DNA of 64,000 bases from Novipirellula artificiosorum (GTDB lineage Bacteria; Planctomycetota; Planctomycetia; Pirellulales; Pirellulaceae): assembly GCF_007860135.1 (NCBI RefSeq), contig NZ_SJPV01000008.1, forward strand, positions 144,274-208,273, read 5' to 3'. The translations under genes were made by a program, and so were the position numbers. Below the pieces are notes generated by a model that made no database searches, was not told the DNA's origin, and was given only the letters and a program-made list of their open reading frames with translations. Numbering within the stretch: position 1 is the first letter of the stretch; every line of letters starts with the position of its first letter. Positions 60,343-64,000 of this stretch are shown piece after piece.

Positions 60343-62829
60343 ATGTTGCCACGTCCCCGCCTGGTCCTGCCCCTGCTCGTCGCGATGACCGCGATGCTGC
60401 CCGATGTCTCGGCACAGCTTTCGGCTCCAGCATCGCTGTTGAAACCCGTCCTTGAGGCCGACGGAAGCGCCGGCTTCAAGGCGATGCAAAGTCTTGGCTA
60501 CACGCCACTGTTTAACGGCAAGGATTTGAGCGGATGGCGCAACCCCTACCCGCATGGTGAAGCCAAAGTTGTCGATGGTGAAATCCATTTGACGGGTAAC
60601 GACAAGTTCTTTTTGGTCACGGAAAAACAGTACACCGATTTTCGCGTCAGCGTCGAAATCCACCTTCCCGAGGGCCCTGCGAATTCGGGGGTGATGGTCC
60701 GATGTCATGTCGATCCGACGGAGAAAAAAGCAGTCTTCGGTTACCAAGCAGAATGTGACGGGTCCGATCGTCGTTGGTCGGGTGGCCTTTATGATGAAGC
60801 GCGCCGAGGATGGATTTGGCCCAGCACACCTGGGCGGTCGGAAGAGGTGTTCTTATTGCACGAAGAAAAGTCAAAAGAAGCGTTTGCACAGCCCGCCATT
60901 CGCGATGCACTCAATCGTAACGGTTGGAACCGTTTTGTGATCACCTGCATTGAGGATCGCATCTCGATCGAAGTGAACGGCGTCAATACAGTGGACTTTC
61001 GAGACAAAACCGACGCCGCAGGTTACATCGGTATCCAACATCATGGCGAGGATGGACAAACCTACCGATTCCGCAATCTGTTCATCAAAGAACTGCCGAT
61101 CGTTCCTGCATCCAAAACGGTTGATTTGACCAATCAATCACCGGTGAGTATCGAAAAGATCGATGATAGCGTTACGTTGGTCGATTTTGGAAAAGTGGCT
61201 TTTGGTAACCTCTCCCTCCGCAATCCGGAAACAGGGCCCTACACCGGAACCATTCACTTCGGTGAGAAATTGAAGGAGGGGCGAATCGATCGCAACCCAC
61301 CGGGGACCGTGCGTTATGGTGCCAGCAAGCTAAACGCCGGATCTGGCGGACAAGGTACATCGATCGTGGCAGCACCGGTCCATCCTCGCAACATCGAGCA
61401 AACCGGATCAAAGGGCTCGCATCCCCCAGCCGCATTGACGCCCGAGTCTTGGCAGCCCGTGATGCCATTTCGGTGGGTCGAAATCGAAGGATGGCCAGGC
61501 GAGCTGAAGGCGGAAGACATCACGCGACGCGCTGCATTTGCGAAGCGCTGGAACGAGGACGCAAGCTCCTTCGAATGCTCCGATCCCGTCTTGAACCAGA
61601 TCTATGGCTTGTGCAAGTACAGCATCAAGGCCACGACGTTCGCTGGCGTTTATGTTGATGGTGATCGCGAACGGATCCCCTATGAAGCCGATGCCTACCT
61701 GAATCAGCTCAGCCACTATGCGACCGACGACCACGTTGAAATGGCGGCCGTCACCTTTGATTGGCTGATGGAAAACGGTACTTGGCCAACGGAGTGGGCG
61801 CCTCACATGGTGTTCATGGCCCACGCCGAATGGATGGACAAAGGCGATGTCGATTGGCTTTCGGCCCGTTATGAGTTGCTGAAGACAAAAACATTGCTTC
61901 AGCGCAGTGCTACCGACGGCTTGGTTCGCAGTGGCAAGCTCGACCAAACCAAGAATGACATCGTCGATTGGCCCAAAGGCGAACGAGATGGGTTTGTCTT
62001 TACTGAAATCAACACCGTGGTCAATGCGTTTCATATCGAAGCGATGAAGCGAATGGCTGAATTAGCGCGTGCGGTTGGGAAAGAAGCAGATGCAAAGGCC
62101 TTTCAAGACCGTGTCGCAGTTGCCAAAGCCGCATTTCAGAAGACGTTGTTCGACCCACATTCGGGTCTCTATCGCGACGGGATCGGCACCGACCACAGCA
62201 GCGTCCACGCCAACTTTATCCCTTTAGCATTTGGGTTGGTGCCGGACGAGAATGTCCAGGGCGTGGTCGCGTGGCTTCGTGAGCGAGAGATGGGTTGTTC
62301 GGTCTATGCCGCTCAATATCTTCTCGACGCCTTGTTTGCTTACGGCGCGGAAGCCAAAGCAGTCGATTTAATCGTGGCCGATGGTGATCGCAGCTGGAAA
62401 CACATGCTCGACAGCGGAACCACGATCTCTTGGGAGGCTTGGGATCTGAAATACAAACCCAACCAAGATTGGAATCACGCCTGGGGAGCGGCGCCGGCGA
62501 ATTTGTTGCCTCGCCATATCCTCGGCGCACAACCGGCCGAGGCGGGTTGGACCACCGTGACCATTCGTCCTTGCCCCGCGGGACTAACGTTTGCCAAGGG
62601 CAAGGTTCCAACAGCACTCGGCCCGATCGAAATCGACTGGACAAACGAGTCCTCGTTCCAACTCGATTTGAAGCTCCCCGAGGGAATGGCAGCCAAGGTC
62701 AATCTCCCCGCGACCCACGGCTCATCGGGGGTTTGGGTTGGTGGAGAACAAGTCGATGCAACTCGAGCAAAGGGGCGTTGGCTGCTTAAGCAGGAAATCA
62801 CCGGAAGCAACCGCATCGAAGTGAAATGA
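60343..62829 (+). CDS. Secreted DUF1080 - GH78 alpha-L-rhamnosidase fusion
   Basis: 828 residues from ATG 60343 (GAGG upstream); a TTG lies one codon earlier. Signal peptide LVLPLLVAMTAMLPDVSAQ. Residues about 50-250 are a DUF1080 (3-keto-disaccharide hydrolase-like) beta-sandwich (TPLFNGKDLSGWRNP, NSGVMVRC, GYIGIQHHGE). The rest is a GH78 rhamnosidase: YVDGDRERIPYEAD (catalytic Glu region), FVFTEINTVVNAF, SWEAWDLKYKPNQDWNHAWG. It would release terminal rhamnose from polysaccharide outside the cell. A GH106 gene follows after 71 bp, forming a rhamnose-targeting pair. Confidence 0.9.
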   Translation: MLPRPRLVLPLLVAMTAMLPDVSAQLSAPASLLKPVLEADGSAGFKAMQSLGYTPLFNGKDLSGWRNPYPHGEAKVVDGEIHLTGNDKFFLVTEKQYTDFRVSVEIHLPEGPANSGVMVRCHVDPTEKKAVFGYQAECDGSDRRWSGGLYDEARRGWIWPSTPGRSEEVFLLHEEKSKEAFAQPAIRDALNRNGWNRFVITCIEDRISIEVNGVNTVDFRDKTDAAGYIGIQHHGEDGQTYRFRNLFIKELPIVPASKTVDLTNQSPVSIEKIDDSVTLVDFGKVAFGNLSLRNPETGPYTGTIHFGEKLKEGRIDRNPPGTVRYGASKLNAGSGGQGTSIVAAPVHPRNIEQTGSKGSHPPAALTPESWQPVMPFRWVEIEGWPGELKAEDITRRAAFAKRWNEDASSFECSDPVLNQIYGLCKYSIKATTFAGVYVDGDRERIPYEADAYLNQLSHYATDDHVEMAAVTFDWLMENGTWPTEWAPHMVFMAHAEWMDKGDVDWLSARYELLKTKTLLQRSATDGLVRSGKLDQTKNDIVDWPKGERDGFVFTEINTVVNAFHIEAMKRMAELARAVGKEADAKAFQDRVAVAKAAFQKTLFDPHSGLYRDGIGTDHSSVHANFIPLAFGLVPDENVQGVVAWLREREMGCSVYAAQYLLDALFAYGAEAKAVDLIVADGDRSWKHMLDSGTTISWEAWDLKYKPNQDWNHAWGAAPANLLPRHILGAQPAEAGWTTVTIRPCPAGLTFAKGKVPTALGPIEIDWTNESSFQLDLKLPEGMAAKVNLPATHGSSGVWVGGEQVDATRAKGRWLLKQEITGSNRIEVK

Positions 62830-62900
62830 AGGATCTCGCTTCGACCGGTCACCCGGTTCCAAGAAGCATCTGTTAACCTCGAACCCCTCGCAGCCAAACC

Positions 62901-64000
62901 GTGAATAGAATCTCAGCGATCACATGCCTGTCGTTGTTGGTCATCGCATCCCTGTTGCCGCAACCCGTTTTGGGCCAGGCTTTGGAAAGCCAGTTCAAGT
63001 CGCCGCCGCAGTCGGTGCATCCCGAGACGTGGTTCCATCTGATCGGAGGCAATGTCAACAAGTCGGCGCTGACGACGGATCTCGAAGCCGTTGCAAAGGC
63101 GGGATTCCAAGGGATCCAGCTTTTCCACGGAAAGGGAAGCCCATGGCCGGAGGTTTCGCCACAGATTGAAACGCTCAGCGCTCCCTGGGATGACATGATT
63201 TCGCACGTCGGGGACGAAACAACTCGATTGGGTCTGCGATTCACGATGCAGAACTGTCCGGGGTGGGCGATGTCCGGGGGACCTTGGATCACGCCGGATA
63301 AGGCAATGCGTCATCTGATCAGTAGCCGAACGACGGTGCAGGGTGGTCAACCGGTTTCCTTGCAGCTGGCCCGACCGCAACCAAGTGACGAGCCTTGGCG
63401 CGATTACCGCGACGTTGCGGTGATCGCGTTTCCCACGCCACTTGATGATTCCGGTGAAGACTTGAAGCCCATCGCTGTCGACAGCAATCGCGATGCATCG
63501 GGTTGGATGGCGTTGTGGAAGCAAGCCTCTCCAAAGCCCGTCACGATCGATCCCGGTGAGGATCCAACATGGCTTGAGTTGAGTTTTGCTGAGCCAACGC
63601 ACTTGCGTTCGATCGAACTGCCACCCGTTGAATTGTTGATGAAGCGACGGAATTTTGACCCCGCGACTCGCATCGAGCTCGATGCCTTTGTCGAGGGGCA
63701 ATGGCAAGCCGTTGCGAAAAGGGATATCCCACGGGGCAACTGGCAAGATCGCCAACCGGAGCACCCACTCGTGCTGGCGTTTCCTGACACGCGGTCGACA
63801 CGGTTTCGCTTGACGTTTGTTTCGCAGCATCCGCTGGAGCTCTCGTACTTGCGATTGTTCGCGACGGCTCGAATCCATGATTGGCGTGGTCAAGCTGGTT
63901 ATGCGCTGCGCAGCCTCGACCGCAGTGCGCCGCCGGTTCAAGACCCCGCCAGTTGGATCGCGTCGGATTCGATCGTCGACCTTTCCGAGAGGCTGCAAGC
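62901..64000 (+). CDS. GH106 alpha-L-rhamnosidase, N-terminal part (cut by window edge)
   Basis: The frame opens at GTG 62901 and runs off the right edge, 366 codons visible. Signal peptide ITCLSLLVIASLLPQPVLGQ. The following sequence (PETWFHLIGGNVNKSALTTD, GIQLFHG, RLGLRFTMQNCPGWAMSG, GPWITPDKAMRHLI) is characteristic of family GH106, whose members remove rhamnose from plant and algal polysaccharides such as RG-II or ulvan-type chains. Catalytic residues lie beyond the window. It is 71 bp after the GH78 gene, same strand. A long antisense frame over it is a shadow. Confidence 0.87.
   Translation, partial: MNRISAITCLSLLVIASLLPQPVLGQALESQFKSPPQSVHPETWFHLIGGNVNKSALTTDLEAVAKAGFQGIQLFHGKGSPWPEVSPQIETLSAPWDDMISHVGDETTRLGLRFTMQNCPGWAMSGGPWITPDKAMRHLISSRTTVQGGQPVSLQLARPQPSDEPWRDYRDVAVIAFPTPLDDSGEDLKPIAVDSNRDASGWMALWKQASPKPVTIDPGEDPTWLELSFAEPTHLRSIELPPVELLMKRRNFDPATRIELDAFVEGQWQAVAKRDIPRGNWQDRQPEHPLVLAFPDTRSTRFRLTFVSQHPLELSYLRLFATARIHDWRGQAGYALRSLDRSAPPVQDPASWIASDSIVDLSERLQ

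Noticed and set aside
62913..63998. 361-residue minus-strand open frame at the right edge
   Set aside because: The plus strand carries a GH106 N-terminus with signal peptide; the minus frame is Arg-rich shadow.

Overview
The window comes from a planctomycete, most likely a marine Pirellulaceae member related to Rhodopirellula/Novipirellula. The case rests on gene content: dense sulfatases and glycoside hydrolases, secreted PQQ-type propellers, Tat-exported Gfo/Idh/MocA oxidoreductases, a di-heme protein with a hydrazine-synthase-alpha-like fold, Ser/Thr kinases fused to membrane domains, DUF1080 domains, and a planctomycete-type MscS N-terminus. Intergenic DNA is rich in short hairpin repeats. 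I find 44 protein genes, two of them cut by the window edges, and no rRNA, tRNA, CRISPR array, transposase or prophage.

Layout. 1-5.0 kb: partial MscS-like channel and cardiolipin synthase (minus), class I fumarase (plus). 5.0-16.3 kb: secreted di-heme protein, then a tight cluster of three sulfatases and a large unrecognised secreted protein, followed by 0.86 kb of repeat-rich DNA. 16.3-22.2 kb: a Cys-rich small protein, then a MacB/DevBCA-like exporter operon (permease, Cys-rich lipoprotein, membrane-fusion protein, ATPase, second permease). 22.4-27.8 kb: unknown Tat protein, ecotin homologue, an ACP fused to an alpha-oxoamine synthase, and a divergent SDR reductase; the last two look like a lipid locus, possibly sphingolipid. 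27.9-34.8 kb: FAD oxidoreductase, DoxX/TIM-barrel fusion, two PQQ-like propellers. 34.8-46.5 kb: membrane Ser/Thr kinase, two Gfo/Idh/MocA proteins, TPR-like, membrane and secretin-like proteins, GH5, SRAP/YedK, and the first copy of a 121-122 bp MITE-like repeat. 46.5-54.4 kb: a carbohydrate cluster (GH27, SSS symporter, putative glycosidase, propeller) divergent from a URO-D-like protein, then the second MITE copy. 54.5-59.0 kb: a four-gene kinase cassette. 59.3-64 kb: thiG, a DUF1080-GH78 rhamnosidase and a partial GH106 rhamnosidase.

The dominant theme is breakdown of sulfated, rhamnose- and galactose-containing polysaccharide: secreted sulfatases remove sulfate, GH5/GH78/GH106 attack the chain, and the symporter with GH27 points to uptake and intracellular cleavage. 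The parts most likely to hold something undescribed are the ACP-oxoamine synthase/reductase pair, the Cys-rich exporter locus with paired intercistronic hairpins, the DoxX-Tat-TIM-barrel fusion, and the hairpin/MITE families. All homology statements are from reading the sequence; no database was searched.
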